A stretch of 64,000 nt of DNA from Rhodopirellula sp. P2 (GTDB lineage Bacteria > Planctomycetota > Planctomycetia > Pirellulales > Pirellulaceae), in contig NZ_CP118225.1 in the NCBI RefSeq assembly GCF_028768465.1, positions 2,089,001-2,153,000 of the forward strand. Reading direction: 5' to 3'. Numbering within the stretch: position 1 is the first letter of the stretch; every line of letters starts with the position of its first letter. A program made the position numbers and the translations under genes. Positions 33,287 through 44,100 of the stretch are shown in pieces. A model generated the notes under the pieces. The model worked only from the letters and a program-made list of their open reading frames with translations. It did not search any database and was not told the origin of the DNA.

Positions 33287-34126
33287 ATGCAAAAGTGTGG
33301 CCCCATGGAAACCATCCGAAGTTTGCAAAATGCTGCCGTCCGCCGAATCGTTTCGCTGCGCCGTTCTCGGAAACGACGTGCTGCGGGCGTTGTCTTGGTG
33401 GACGGGCCCCGAGAATCGTTGCGGGCGATCGAGGCTGGGTTGAAGCTGGTCGCTTTTTACGAGATCGAACCGAAGCCATCGGATTCGTCGCAGAAATCAG
33501 AAATGCCAGAGCAGGCGGTCGTTCGTCGCCAGGCGATCGATTCGGGCGTGCATCGTTGGTTGACGCCTGAGGTGTTCCGCAAAATCGCCTACACAGCGTC
33601 GACGGATCGCTGTGTGGCGGAGTTTGTGGCTCCGGATGATTCGCTCGGCCAGCTCACAGCTCATCCAGCCTGGAACGAGGGATTGGTGTTGGTGCTCGAT
33701 CAGGTTGAAAAACCGGGCAATTTGGGCGCCGTGTTTCGGTCGGCCGATGCGGCGGGCGTGTCCGCTGTCTTGTTGTCGGATTGCCCCTCGGATCGATTCA
33801 ACCCGAATGCCATTCGTGGTTCGTTGGGGGCGGTGTTCACGGTCCCTTCCGCATCTGGCAGCGAGTCGGAGATCGCTGGTTTTTTGAAGGCTCAGGGGTA
33901 TCGAGTCGCTGCCATGCGCGTCGAAGGCTCGCGGCCGCTGTTCGAATCGGACTTGCGCGGCAAGTTGGCGGTCGTGCTGGGCAGCGAAGCGGATGGTTTG
34001 GCGGATCGCTGGTCGGCTGAGTGGGTCGAACCCGTGGCGTTGCCGATGGCGGGCCACGTGGACAGCTTGAATGTGTCGGTCAGCGCCGCGATTGTCGCCT
34101 ACGAAGCGATGCGGCAGCGAGGTTGA
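33287..34126 (+). CDS. TrmH/SpoU-family RNA 2'-O-methyltransferase
   Basis: The 279-residue SPOUT methyltransferase has an N-terminal substrate-binding domain (GVVLVDGPRESLRAIEAGLKL) and the SpoU motifs: LDQVEKPGNLGAVFRSADAAGVSAVLL, then VVLGSEADGLAD and LPMAGHVDSLNVSVSAAIVAYEA. It should transfer a methyl group from SAM to a ribose in rRNA or tRNA; the target site cannot be named. An internal ATG at 33305 gives a start closer to the domain. It stands alone, divergent from the acyltransferase gene. Confidence 0.9.
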   Translation: MQKCGPMETIRSLQNAAVRRIVSLRRSRKRRAAGVVLVDGPRESLRAIEAGLKLVAFYEIEPKPSDSSQKSEMPEQAVVRRQAIDSGVHRWLTPEVFRKIAYTASTDRCVAEFVAPDDSLGQLTAHPAWNEGLVLVLDQVEKPGNLGAVFRSADAAGVSAVLLSDCPSDRFNPNAIRGSLGAVFTVPSASGSESEIAGFLKAQGYRVAAMRVEGSRPLFESDLRGKLAVVLGSEADGLADRWSAEWVEPVALPMAGHVDSLNVSVSAAIVAYEAMRQRG

Positions 34127-34514
34127 GGCCCGGCAACTCCGGCACGCAATGTTGGAGACAGCCATCTTCGCTGGGTGGCTCGGCGTGTTCCGTGCAGCGT
34201 GTTTCCTCGTGAAACCATTGGCCGAGTCGATTCGCTGTGAATCAAGCGACCTGACTTGAACCACATCGACCGAGCTGGAAATGGGGGGTCCGTCCCCGTT
34301 CGAGTGGGTTTGACAGGTTCAATCCGCATGGGTGTCAAGATCGATTCAACAGAACCAAGCGTTCGATCTGTCAAAATCGTTAATGCCGGAACCACCCGGC
34401 GACGATACAGATGGTGTTCGGAGGTCCGGCGATCAATTTCGTCTGACCAAAGACATGGAGAATGTGCCGGGGGGGTACAGGATCCCATAAAGATCGTGAG
34501 CGTAAGGATCCGCC

Positions 34515-36269
34515 ATGCTGATTGGCAAAACAATGAACCCGATGGGCTCGAACCCAATGGTTAGCCGCCGCAAACGCGAACGGCTCGCTCGTTGGTTGAC
34601 CCAAGCCGTTGTTTGGGGAGGTTGCATTGCCGCGAGCCAAGTCGCCGGAAACACGGCGTTGGCGGACGAGACTGCAACTGCGAAGCTGCCACCGATTCGT
34701 CTGGTTTCGGGGAGCATGCACAGCAACCCATTTGTGAAGCGTTCGGCTTCCCAGACGACCGTTGGTCCGATTCTGGCAACCAATGTCAACGACCAGGCGG
34801 CTGCGAGCAACGTGAACTTGCTCCAGAACCATGGCAGCGTCGCACCGGGCGGTCAGACGATGCTGTACCCGATCCGTCAGACATCCGACCAGGCGATGTC
34901 GGAGATCAAGCTGAAGTCGATCGGCACCGCCGTTGGTCTGTTGCCGATTGGTGCTCCGGTTTCGGAAAAAACACCCTTGGTCGTGGAGCCGCCTCGTGCT
35001 CCTCGGACAAGAATCAACCCGCATGCCCAACCGGATTACGATCGAGCGGAGTCCGGTGGCATCGTTGAGCTGCAGCCTGCTCCACTTTCGCCCCCACTGG
35101 GGACGACGCAATCGCTCGCAGCTCCCTCTGAATTGCAGTGGACTCAGCCGCAGATCGCTCGCCAAACCATGCCTTTGGTGAAGCAGGAAATCGTGGCCGA
35201 AGAAGTCATTGCTGAGTCACCTGTCGTCGAAGCCACCATCCCGACGCAGTCGTCTGAGCCTGAGAAGGTCACAGCCGTCGTTGCTGAGGAAGCCGACCTG
35301 GCGATCGTCGAAGAGTCGGAGCCCATTGAGTTTTCGCTCAACGACGCGATGGATTCAATGAACGCGGAATCCGTCTCCCTCAGCTTTTCGGATACCGGTC
35401 TCGCTGACTTGGATGCATCGGAAAGCAGGGACGAAGAATCGATCTCGATTCCCGAGCCACTGAAAATTGCAGCACCGCTGCAAGAGACGGTTGCACCATC
35501 GTCGTTGCCGCAGTTGCCACAGCCGGTGCAAGTCCATTTGCCAAGCGAGATGGTGGTTCAACAACACCGCCACCTGCCTGTGAAAATTGACGCTCCAGCT
35601 CACTTCGACCGTGTCGATTCGGAACGCATGCATGATGCTCCGGTTCGGCACCGTGCCGCGGTCGCTGTTGAAGCACCACCGATGGTCGCCGTTGCCAAGC
35701 CGTCTCAGGACGCTCCGACGGAGGCACGGGTCAGTGCGGCACTGATTGTGCCCGCAGCCTTGGCTGGCCATCGGGGGCAATCACGGCAGCATTCGATGAA
35801 CGGTTCGGGATCCACGTTGTTGGTCCAGGATGCGATCGTGTGCGACCCAGACGATGTCACTTCGTTGACCGTCGATGGCATCATCGAGGCCGTCCGTGTT
35901 GAAGACGATTCCGTGGCACGAGTCATCAGCAGCACTTCCCGTCACTTGCGATTGATGGGGGTTCGCCCCGGCAAGACGCGAGTGTTGGTGCAGCAGAAAG
36001 TGGCGGGCCAAGCAGGTTCGCTTCGTGAGATTTATGAATTGCACGTCGCTGAGTCCAGCAACGTTCGTGGTGGTGAGAGCCAGCAAGAGCGATCGTTGAT
36101 GGAACTGATCGAGCAAAAGTTTCGCACCGCATCGGTGCAAGTCACGCGTCAAGGTGACCGCATTGTCGTTCAAGGTGAATGCGATGACTCCAAAGACGCA
36201 AAAGAAATCGTTCGTTTGATTCGAAAGACATTCCTGGTGCCAGTGGAAGATCAGCTGATCCTTCGCTAG
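34515..36269 (+). CDS. secreted protein with T2SS/T3SS pilus-formation N-terminal domain (CpaC N-domain-like)
   Basis: The 584-residue protein has a signal peptide-like stretch (about 28-50), then a long Pro/Val/Glu-rich spacer (about 55-400) with no predicted fold. The domain at about 420-500 (LVQDAIVCDPDDVTSLTV...GKTRVLVQ) is the Pil_N module found before secretins. A final BON-like alpha/beta region follows (QGDRIVVQGECDDSKDAKEIVRLIRKT). The secretin barrel itself is missing. It may be an anchoring or assembly factor. BBP7 follows after 80 bp on the same strand. The 388-bp gap upstream shows no gene. Confidence 0.72.
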   Translation: MLIGKTMNPMGSNPMVSRRKRERLARWLTQAVVWGGCIAASQVAGNTALADETATAKLPPIRLVSGSMHSNPFVKRSASQTTVGPILATNVNDQAAASNVNLLQNHGSVAPGGQTMLYPIRQTSDQAMSEIKLKSIGTAVGLLPIGAPVSEKTPLVVEPPRAPRTRINPHAQPDYDRAESGGIVELQPAPLSPPLGTTQSLAAPSELQWTQPQIARQTMPLVKQEIVAEEVIAESPVVEATIPTQSSEPEKVTAVVAEEADLAIVEESEPIEFSLNDAMDSMNAESVSLSFSDTGLADLDASESRDEESISIPEPLKIAAPLQETVAPSSLPQLPQPVQVHLPSEMVVQQHRHLPVKIDAPAHFDRVDSERMHDAPVRHRAAVAVEAPPMVAVAKPSQDAPTEARVSAALIVPAALAGHRGQSRQHSMNGSGSTLLVQDAIVCDPDDVTSLTVDGIIEAVRVEDDSVARVISSTSRHLRLMGVRPGKTRVLVQQKVAGQAGSLREIYELHVAESSNVRGGESQQERSLMELIEQKFRTASVQVTRQGDRIVVQGECDDSKDAKEIVRLIRKTFLVPVEDQLILR

Positions 36270-36349
36270 CTCCTGTCCCGTTCGTCCAACCTACCACTAC
36301 CCAGCCACCGTCGGTCACCGTGCCGCTTTGTTCGTCCTGAGGTTCAATT

Positions 36350-37630
36350 ATGAACAACAACTGGTTTCCTCGATTCGCCGCACGATTGTTCGGCACCCTT
36401 GCCGCGGTTGGTTTGGCTTGGTCGGGTTTGGGCACCGCTGCCACGCATGCTCAGCAATTTGGCGGTCCGGCACCCAACAACACACTGATGCATGAGGGCC
36501 AAGCGTTCCGTGTCGTGCAGGCTTCTGATCCGGCATCCGCTGGTTGGGACTTGAGTGCGATGCAGTCGGCCGTTGACGCCTCGTCGTCATCGTTCGGCAA
36601 CGAAATCGCTCAGGTCGGCCACCATCATCGAGCTCAGTCTCAATCGTGTGGCAGTTGCGGAACCCAGTGCGGCGGAGCTTGCGGTTCGACCGGTTACGGT
36701 TCAGCTGGCTACGGGGCGGCCGGATATGGTGGCGGGATGGCCTGCCCCACCTGCGATCCTTATCGCTATGCCAGCGTCGAAGCGTTGTACATGCGTCGCG
36801 AAGGAGTCGACAACTTCACCGTCGCTCGTGACTTTGCTCTGGATGACGTGGACTTCGAGATTGCTCCACGGATCACCGTGGGAATGGTGCCTGACTGCGT
36901 CAACGGCATGGAAGTGAGCTTCACCGGTGTCCTGGATTGGGACTCGGATATCTCGGTTGCTGACAACGACAATCTATCAACCTTGTTGATCGAAGATCCT
37001 TTGCAGCCCGGTACCCTGGGCACCTTTGGTTTTGATGCCTTGGATGAAGCCGACGCACAACGCCAGATCTACGAATCCCGTCTCTGGTCGGTTGAAATGA
37101 GCCGAACCATGATGGCGTGGGACGTGGCCAAGTTGCTGATCGGTGGCCGCTACATCGATTTCGAAGAGGACTTCAACTATTCGACCGTCAACGGTGCTGA
37201 CCCGGTGGCCGACACTGGTTTGCTGCGAAACAACGCGACCAACCGGATGATTGGTTTGCAGGTCGGAGCGGACATCTACAATCCGATCGGACGTTTTTCG
37301 TCGAGCTACGTTCGGGCCCGTGCAGGCGGTTACTTGAACCTGGCTGAATCCGACATCCTGGTTCGCAATGGCGCCGACATTCTGGCCAATGGCTCCGATA
37401 ATTCATCCGAACTCGCCGGCATGTTCGAATTCGGAACGGGGGTTCGCTATCAGGTTGGCGAGATGATGGCCGTCCGCGGTGGCTTTGAGGCCTGGTACTT
37501 GACCGGCGTGGCAACGTCGGAAGAGCAAATCAGCTCCGCCACCGTCACCCCGACCTTCGGTCGATCTTTGATTGCCGACGATGATGTGTTCTTCATCGGT
37601 TTGACCGTCGGTGCGGAACTGAAGTATTGA
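36350..37630 (+). CDS. BBP7-family outer membrane beta-barrel protein
   Basis: The 426-residue exported protein has a signal peptide (FGTLAAVGLAWSGLGTAATHA) and a Gly/Cys/Tyr-rich segment (CGSCGTQCGGACGSTGYG). A beta-barrel region then follows with alternating hydrophobic strands and a C-terminal VGAELKY ending in an aromatic residue, as outer-membrane barrels do. BBP7 proteins are planctomycete-specific and probably porin- or adhesin-like. The Cys-rich patch may form disulfides. The Pil_N protein upstream is the only neighbour on this strand. Confidence 0.82.
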   Translation: MNNNWFPRFAARLFGTLAAVGLAWSGLGTAATHAQQFGGPAPNNTLMHEGQAFRVVQASDPASAGWDLSAMQSAVDASSSSFGNEIAQVGHHHRAQSQSCGSCGTQCGGACGSTGYGSAGYGAAGYGGGMACPTCDPYRYASVEALYMRREGVDNFTVARDFALDDVDFEIAPRITVGMVPDCVNGMEVSFTGVLDWDSDISVADNDNLSTLLIEDPLQPGTLGTFGFDALDEADAQRQIYESRLWSVEMSRTMMAWDVAKLLIGGRYIDFEEDFNYSTVNGADPVADTGLLRNNATNRMIGLQVGADIYNPIGRFSSSYVRARAGGYLNLAESDILVRNGADILANGSDNSSELAGMFEFGTGVRYQVGEMMAVRGGFEAWYLTGVATSEEQISSATVTPTFGRSLIADDDVFFIGLTVGAELKY

Positions 37631-37759
37631 TTTCAGCTCCGCGGTGGCAGAGGACACCGCTCGATATCCAAGAGCGGTTCTGATCACCAGCGACTGACCA
37701 AAAACGGCGAGACAATTCATGCCATCGACGAGACCCTCCGGGGATTCTCTTCGGTGGCA

Positions 37760-38149
37760 TTATTTTTTGTCGCGTCGTATTTTCTTTTGCAGCCAACGTT
37801 TGGCGGAATCGCTGGGGCCGGTCGTGGGAGTGTTCGACGACCGTTTTTCTTGACCGACGCTGTGTTCAATGATGCGTGTTTTGGTTCGCTCGAGGTCTTT
37901 GCCGCATTCAGGGCAGATGGTCGGCGGTTGTCCCACGCGAACGTTGCACTGGGGGCAGTAGTGTTCGATGCTGGGCCGGCGAGCCGCCTCAAACAGACCG
38001 CCGACCTGGGAGGCCGTGAACCAATTGGAATCGTCCTTGCGAATCCTGGTTTCCGCCACCACGGATCCGTCACGTACCAAAGCCAATAATTCGGCGGGCT
38101 TGTACGGGCCGAGTTGTTCATCGCCTTTCTGAACAAACCAAACGGACAT
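37760..38149 (-). CDS. GYF_2-domain protein with zinc ribbon
   Basis: The 129-residue protein starts with a GYF_2 domain (WFVQKGDEQLGPYKPAELLALVRDG) and then has a zinc ribbon with CPQC and CPEC. A basic tail ends KKIRRDKK. The GYF_2 module binds peptides or other proteins in bacteria, but its partner is unknown. Its start is only 2 bp from the stop of the PH-domain gene, so both are co-transcribed. No signal peptide is present. Confidence 0.78.
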   Translation of the reverse strand: MSVWFVQKGDEQLGPYKPAELLALVRDGSVVAETRIRKDDSNWFTASQVGGLFEAARRPSIEHYCPQCNVRVGQPPTICPECGKDLERTKTRIIEHSVGQEKRSSNTPTTGPSDSAKRWLQKKIRRDKK

Positions 38150-38151
38150 GC

Positions 38152-38850
38152 TTAATTTTGCTCGATGTGAATGCTGCGCCGTCGTCGTTCGGCACGTCGA
38201 ATGTCGTCGATCAAACCGGCCACTTCACCGACGTTGTTGATGCCAACCAATTCCAGCGTTGGATCGCTCTTGTCGGTGCTGATGATGGAGATGGAACCGA
38301 CTTTGAACATCCGCTCGATCGGGCCCTGTTCGTAGCTTACGTCGCTGATGTCGATCACTTCAATGCGATCGGTGCGGCGAGTCAAGATGCCGGTCCTGTG
38401 AATGAATCTTTGACTGGTCAGTTCGTATTGCACGCCCAGTCGTTTCGCGGCGTAGTTCAGGCCGACCAAGATCCAAAGCACAGCGATCACAATCAGCGCG
38501 ATGCCGAAGGTGAATTGTTCGATGAATCCGGCTGCGACCAACAACACGACGCTGAGGATGGTCAGCCCAATCCAGGAACCGACCATCGCTTTGGGGCTGT
38601 AGCCGCCTTCCCAGAGAGATTCCTCCGGTTCGTGGCTGTCGGGCGATTGCTTCCTGGCGATTTCTTCCAGGAAGCGTTCCCGAGGCGTGCCAGCCGACTT
38701 GGGGGATGGATCACGGGGTGAGGCTGAGCCACCGGCATCAGGGGTGGGGGTGGAAGAAACGCCCGCCGAATGCGGATCGTTGACCGAATCCGTTCGCGTG
38801 TCAGCTTGGGAAGGGGCGTTTTCGTCGGTTGGATTGCCTGGAGTGGTCAT
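38152..38850 (-). CDS. membrane protein with bacterial PH domain (YdbS/YdbT-like)
   Basis: The 232-residue protein has a Pro/Ser/Asp-rich soluble N-terminus (about 1-75), two hydrophobic helices at about 88-130, and then a bPH2 domain (RFIHRTGILTRRTDRIEVIDISDVSYEQGPIERMFKVGSISI). This is typical of YdbS/YdbT-type membrane proteins of unknown role. The downstream GYF_2 gene starts 2 bp after this stop. The 326-bp gap to nrdR, transcribed in the other direction, has no visible gene. Confidence 0.82.
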   Translation of the reverse strand: MTTPGNPTDENAPSQADTRTDSVNDPHSAGVSSTPTPDAGGSASPRDPSPKSAGTPRERFLEEIARKQSPDSHEPEESLWEGGYSPKAMVGSWIGLTILSVVLLVAAGFIEQFTFGIALIVIAVLWILVGLNYAAKRLGVQYELTSQRFIHRTGILTRRTDRIEVIDISDVSYEQGPIERMFKVGSISIISTDKSDPTLELVGINNVGEVAGLIDDIRRAERRRRSIHIEQN

Positions 38851-39176
38851 CGTTGAGTCGTTCCTGTTGATTCAATTCGAGGGTTGGTTCACGAGTGGTA
38901 CCACTCCAAAAAACATGCCAAAGTCAGCATGTCGGCGCAGAACCGCACAATTCTCGTGGGCCAAAAACATTGACCTTCTTGGCCGAAAACCCTGGGTTCT
39001 GGGGCGCTACACTGTGATGGCTCGGTCCGTGATTGCCGGACCAGACACCTCGCATCCGAAGACGTTCTGGACGATCATAGCACACCTTCGAAAGACTCGT
39101 GAATCATGCTTGCCAGGTCCAGTGGGCTGGAGCGTTTGAAATCCGGGGCTGTTTTCCATCTTGAATTTGACCGCCA

Positions 39177-39647
39177 ATGCGTTGCCCGTTCTGTCATTCC
39201 GATAACGACAAAGTCCAAGATTCACGGACGGCGGAGGCCGGGTACGTGGTTCGGCGGAAACGGTTGTGCCAAACGTGTCAGCGGCGTTTCACGACTTTGG
39301 AACAAATCGATGCTCTGAACGTTCGCGTGGTTAAAAGTGACGAAACGCGAGAACCGTTTGATCGAGAAAAAATCAAACGCGGGATTGAGCGGGCGTGCTC
39401 CAAACGGGCCGTCACCAGCGATGAAATCGAAAAGACGGTCCAGAAAATCGAAGAGGCGATTTACGCCGAATTTGACATGGAGATACCCACCGCGACGATT
39501 GGCGAAGTGGTGTTGCGGAAACTCGCGACGCTGGACGAAGTGGCTTACATTCGGTTTGCTAGCGTCTACCGAGATTTTGACGACGCGAAAGATTTTTTGC
39601 AGATCGTTTCCAACCTTCAGCGTGACGCTCAGTTGGACGGTCGCTGA
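39177..39647 (+). CDS. nrdR: transcriptional repressor NrdR
   Basis: The 156-residue protein begins with a zinc ribbon (CPFCHSDND...CQTCQRRFTT) and continues with an ATP-cone domain. This is the NrdR pattern, a nucleotide-sensing repressor of ribonucleotide reductase genes. Length and both domains are standard. Its stop overlaps the next ATG by 1 bp (TGATG), so a DevC-like permease is translated with it. No ribonucleotide reductase gene lies in the window, and I could not point to a reliable NrdR box. Confidence 0.95.
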   Translation: MRCPFCHSDNDKVQDSRTAEAGYVVRRKRLCQTCQRRFTTLEQIDALNVRVVKSDETREPFDREKIKRGIERACSKRAVTSDEIEKTVQKIEEAIYAEFDMEIPTATIGEVVLRKLATLDEVAYIRFASVYRDFDDAKDFLQIVSNLQRDAQLDGR

Positions 39648-40852
39648 TGAGTCGAAGCACCCCCTTGGCCTGGAAGAATCTGGTCGGCAACCCCGCGCGT
39701 CTGTGCGTGGCGGCGGCGGGGGTGGGGTTTGCGGCGGTGTTGATGTTCACGCAGAACGGATTCCGCAACGCGTTGTTGGACAGTCCCGTGCGACTGATCG
39801 AGGTGGTGGATTGCGAATTGGTCGCGATCAGTCCGGCGCGGTACATGCTGCCGGTTGATGAGCGATTCCCGCGGTCTTTGCTTCGCCGTGTGAAAGCGGA
39901 TCCTGCGGTCGCGGACGTGCAAGCCTTGTTGATCGAACGGACGATGGCGCGGGTGCGAGTCGAGGGCAGCCCTGCGCGACCCATCCGAGTGATCTCGGTT
40001 CCGGACTCCAGCTTGTATCCTGCGGCCACGTCCGAGGACGCGTCGCGACCGTGGTTGAACCTCCCGGGCCTCGATGAACACCGTGACCAACTCCGGCGAC
40101 GAGAGACGGCACTGGTCGATCGCAAGACCCGGTCGGAGTACGGGTTTCAATTCAAGGCCTCGGGGCAACCGGCCGAGCAAAGAATCGAACTGTCGAAGCG
40201 ATCGATCGAACTGGTCGGTTCCTTCACCTTGGGGACCGACTTCGCCAATGAAGGCTCGTTGTTGATCGCAGAGTCTTCGTTTGCGAACTATTTTCCTCAA
40301 CGCGGTTATGGCAAGCCGCTCGAGACCGTGGATCTGGGGTTGATCCGCTTGCATGACGGTGCTTCGCCGGAACAAACAGCTCAACGATTGACGCAAATGG
40401 CCGAGGGCCAGTGGGAAGTCCTCACGCGGCAACAAATCCGAGCTCGCGAGCAAACATTCTGGAGCGAGCAAACACCGATTGGGATGATCTTCTTGATCGG
40501 CACGCTGATGGGATTCGCGGTCGGAGTCATCATTTGCTACCAAATTCTGTTCACCAATTTGCAAGACGCGATGTCGGAATACGCCACGCTGAAGGCGATG
40601 GGGTATCCCAATCGGTTTTTTGTGGGGTTGGTGGTCCGGCAGTCCGTTTATTTGTCGGTGCTGGGATTCATTCCCGCGGTGCTGATCGCGTTGGCATTGT
40701 TTCAGGGACTGGAGTCACTGACGGGGCTGCCAATGGCGTTGACGCTGACTCGGGCGGGTTCCGTGCTGGCCCTGACCACCTTGATGTGTCTGATCAGCGG
40801 GTTGCTGGCACTGCGGAAATTGGTGCGAGCGGATCCGGCCAGCCTGTTTTGA
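39647..40852 (+). CDS. ABC transporter permease, DevC-like (FtsX/MacB superfamily)
   Basis: The 401-residue permease has an N-terminal helix (LAWKNLVGNPARLCVAAAGVGFAAVLMFTQNGFRNALLD), a periplasmic domain of about 200 residues and three C-terminal helices (about 265-400). This is the DevC/MacB-type layout. DevC usually works with a DevB membrane-fusion protein and a DevA ATPase. Neither is next to it, so it may pair with genes elsewhere. It starts inside the nrdR stop, so coupling to a ribonucleotide-reductase regulator is unexplained. Confidence 0.85.
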   Translation: MSRSTPLAWKNLVGNPARLCVAAAGVGFAAVLMFTQNGFRNALLDSPVRLIEVVDCELVAISPARYMLPVDERFPRSLLRRVKADPAVADVQALLIERTMARVRVEGSPARPIRVISVPDSSLYPAATSEDASRPWLNLPGLDEHRDQLRRRETALVDRKTRSEYGFQFKASGQPAEQRIELSKRSIELVGSFTLGTDFANEGSLLIAESSFANYFPQRGYGKPLETVDLGLIRLHDGASPEQTAQRLTQMAEGQWEVLTRQQIRAREQTFWSEQTPIGMIFLIGTLMGFAVGVIICYQILFTNLQDAMSEYATLKAMGYPNRFFVGLVVRQSVYLSVLGFIPAVLIALALFQGLESLTGLPMALTLTRAGSVLALTTLMCLISGLLALRKLVRADPASLF

Positions 40853-40931
40853 TGGGGGAAGCCGTTTTCGGGCTGAGAACGTCCATTCCATTTTTGAATT
40901 GGCAGGGCTGAAGTCAAAGGGCGACTTCCCG

Positions 40932-40968
40932 TCACCTCTCCCCCAGAATTCGTTGGGGGGAGAGGTGA
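40932..40968. repeat. hairpin, possible terminator
   Basis: The arms TCACCTCTCCCCCA and TGGGGGGAGAGGTGA pair over about 14 bp with one bulged G around a short AT-rich loop. It lies 80 bp after the permease stop. There is no U-run, so it may be a repeat element rather than an intrinsic terminator. Confidence 0.55.
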
Positions 40969-41135
40969 TTCGGTGCAGCAGATGAGACTGGTTCACGAAC
41001 AACCTGGGGCGATACAATGAGATCGCGTTGTCGAGTCCCGCGCGAGTAACGTGCGTTTGTTCAATAGTTTGTTTTCAATCGGTTTGTGTAGTGAATTCCC
41101 ACGCCAATCTTCGTCTCGATGCCAAGGTTTCCTGG

Positions 41136-44100
41136 ATGACTCGCTCGACAATGGCGGCGGTGATCTTCGCCGGATTGCTGTTTGCCACTCCCGGGGCATC
41201 GAAAATCGCCCTCGCTCAAGGCTTGTTTGATTCGCGGATGCAGATGGGGGATGCCGAGTTCCTGCCGCCCCCGCGAAGCATGCGACAAATCATTCGTGAT
41301 GCCGAAGAGGCGATCGAGCAAGAACGCTACAGCGACGCGGTCGTTCGATTGGGAGATCTGCTGCTGCGGTCCAGCGACGATCCTGCTTCAGAAATGATGC
41401 AGGATTACTACGCTCCGATCGCGGCGGAGGCCGAGGATGAAGTCGACGATCAAGGTGTGCAGCCAGGGCAACCGCTTGGCAACCGAGAGGGCCTGCTGGA
41501 TCGCAATGGGCGACCGTTGGATGACGAGGCTGCTCAAGCGGAGGAACTGGCGCGGTTGCAACGTCAATTGCCTCGTAGCCTGCTGGACCATGTCCGTGAC
41601 TTGATCGGTGGTCTTCCGAAAGAAGGCTTGGAGATTTATGAACTGCGTTACGGGCCTTTGGCTGGCAAACTGTTGGAAGAAGCCGGCCCGAAACGCGACT
41701 GGAAAACGGTCCAGCGGGTCCGACGCGAGACCTTCCACACCCAAGCCGGCTACAAAGCGTCCGTCCTGTTGGCGGTTCGTGAGTGGATGCTTGGAAACCC
41801 GTTGGCCTGTTCGCTGTTGTTGGATGATTTGGTCAGTCAGCAACGCATCGTGGATCAAGTGGGCGAGTCGGTGGTGACTTTGCATGCGATTGCGTGTGCA
41901 CGTGCCAATCGATCGATCCCGACGCCGGCGAAGTATCCCCAAGCCTTCACTGCGTTGTTTCCTGTCGGCGAACCCGTTGATGAGATTGCCTGGAAGGAAT
42001 GGGTGCTGGCGCAGAGTGAATCGGAATTGGTGACCGCGGATTCTCTGGCGGAGAACTACCCGTTGTTGGGCGGCGCGGTGGATCGCAATGGTTCTGGTGC
42101 CGGACAAATGCCGCTCAGCAATCCACGTTGGATGGTGGAGTCGTCCGCCAGTCCGCGGCAGGAGCGGATGATTCAGGAAAAGACTCAACAGCTCAAAGCC
42201 ACCGGGCAGTTGCCGCCTCCATCTTGGACGCCACTGCGAGTCGGCGATCAGTTGCTGATGCGAACCACTCAGCGATTGTTGGGGGTCGACTTTCGGACGG
42301 GCAAACGAGTTTGGCAGTATCCCTGGTTCGCACCGCCGGAAACCTCGTTGACGCCGGACCTCGCCGATCCAATGGAGGAGGAAGAAGACCCGGTTGATAT
42401 TCTCGTTCAACGTGTTTGGAACGACGTTCCGTTTGGGCAGATCTCCAGTGATGGTCAGCGAGTCTTCATGATCGATGATCTGAGTAAAATCGAAATTGAA
42501 CGGTTCAGCCCGTTTGCCAGTCGCGGCATGTCGTCGCTGGCGAACACATTGGTCGCGTTGGATCTCAAAACCCAAGGCAAGTTGCTGTGGCGACTGGGGA
42601 AGTCAGAGTCCACCCCGTCCGCCTTGGCCGAAGCGTTTTTCCTCGGACCGCCACTTCCCTTTCGAGGTGACCTGTACGTGATCGCTGAGATCGCGGGTGA
42701 AGTGGTGCTGCTGTGCTTGGATCCCGCGGACGGATCCGTTCAATGGCAGCAGGTGTTGGTGGCCGTGGAATCGGGTGGGATTGGTGCCGATCCCGTCCGC
42801 CGAGTCGCCGGCGCGATGCCCACCTATCACAACGGAATGTTGATCTGCCCCACGGGAGCTGGCGCCACGGTCGCAGTCAATCTGATCGACCGAACCATTC
42901 GTTGGGGGAATCAGATTCCACGAAATCAGGAATTTGTTCATAGCATCTATCGGCCCAACACCCGGGTTTCTTCGAATCAATTGAGCCGCCGTTGGACGCA
43001 CTCGCTGGCGATCGCCGAAGGCACTTCGGTGGTCCTCACTCCGATTGAGTGCGATCGCTTGCAGGTTCTCGACGTGCTCACTGGACGCAATCGTTTCACG
43101 CCCCGAAATCGCATTCGCCTGGCTTACGTTGCGGGGGTCCAAGACGGCCTCTTCTTCGTTGTCGGTGCCGATGAAGTCTCGGCATGTTCGTTGCAAGATG
43201 GTACGGAGGTCTGGTCGACACCTCCTGATTTGGTTCGACCGGGGCAACGCATTTCAGGCCGTGGTGTGTTTGGCAGCGATCGCTATTACTTGCCCACCAC
43301 GACGGATGAGCTGATCGAGATTTCGCTGCAAAACGGTGAAGTGTTGCAGCGCCGGACGGTCCGTTTTCCGCTGGGGAACCTGATCGCAATCGATGGCGAG
43401 TTGATCTCCCAATCCGCCACGATGGTGGCGGTCGCTTATGGTGAACAATCGCTGCAACCGCGTGTCGATGCCTTGCTTCAAGAGGACCCGGACAATTTCT
43501 TTGCCCTGGTTCGCAAAGCTGAATTGTTGATCGAACAGGAGCAACGTCCCCGAGCGCTGGACCTGCTTCAAAGAGCTCGGGAATTGGATCCTGACAACGA
43601 TGAAGTGATCATGTTGTCGGTGGAAGCCATGCTGGGAAGTCTGCGTGAAAATCCGAGCGATGCCAATGTCGACTTGGATGCCTTGATGGAGTTGATTGAC
43701 CAACCCGAGCAACGGGCAGAACTGTTGGTTCTGCAGATCAAAGGGGCGGTCGCGAAACCCGTTCAACAGATCGAGCACACGAAGGCGATGGGACTGTTGC
43801 TGGATTTGTCAGAGTTGGTGTTGCGTCATCCGACGCTCAATCGTGACATGGACGCCGTCTTTCCCAATGCGGCTCGTCAGTTCACGGTTGATGATTGGAT
43901 CAGTGCTCGGGTGTCGCAGTTGGTTTCCACTGCCACCCCGGAAGACATGGTCGCAATGACGCAAGCCGTGGAGTCATTGGTTTCGACGCGAGGGAACATG
44001 GACGGGCCCACGTTGATGCGGACGCTGCAGCATTTCTCACCGGTCGTCGATGCGACGCGAGATTTACGGCGCGACATGGCCACGCGGGCTTTGTTGATGG

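Noticed and set aside
34309-34340. sigma-70-like promoter before the Pil_N gene
   Set aside because: TTGACA is present, but no acceptable -10 element follows at the proper distance.
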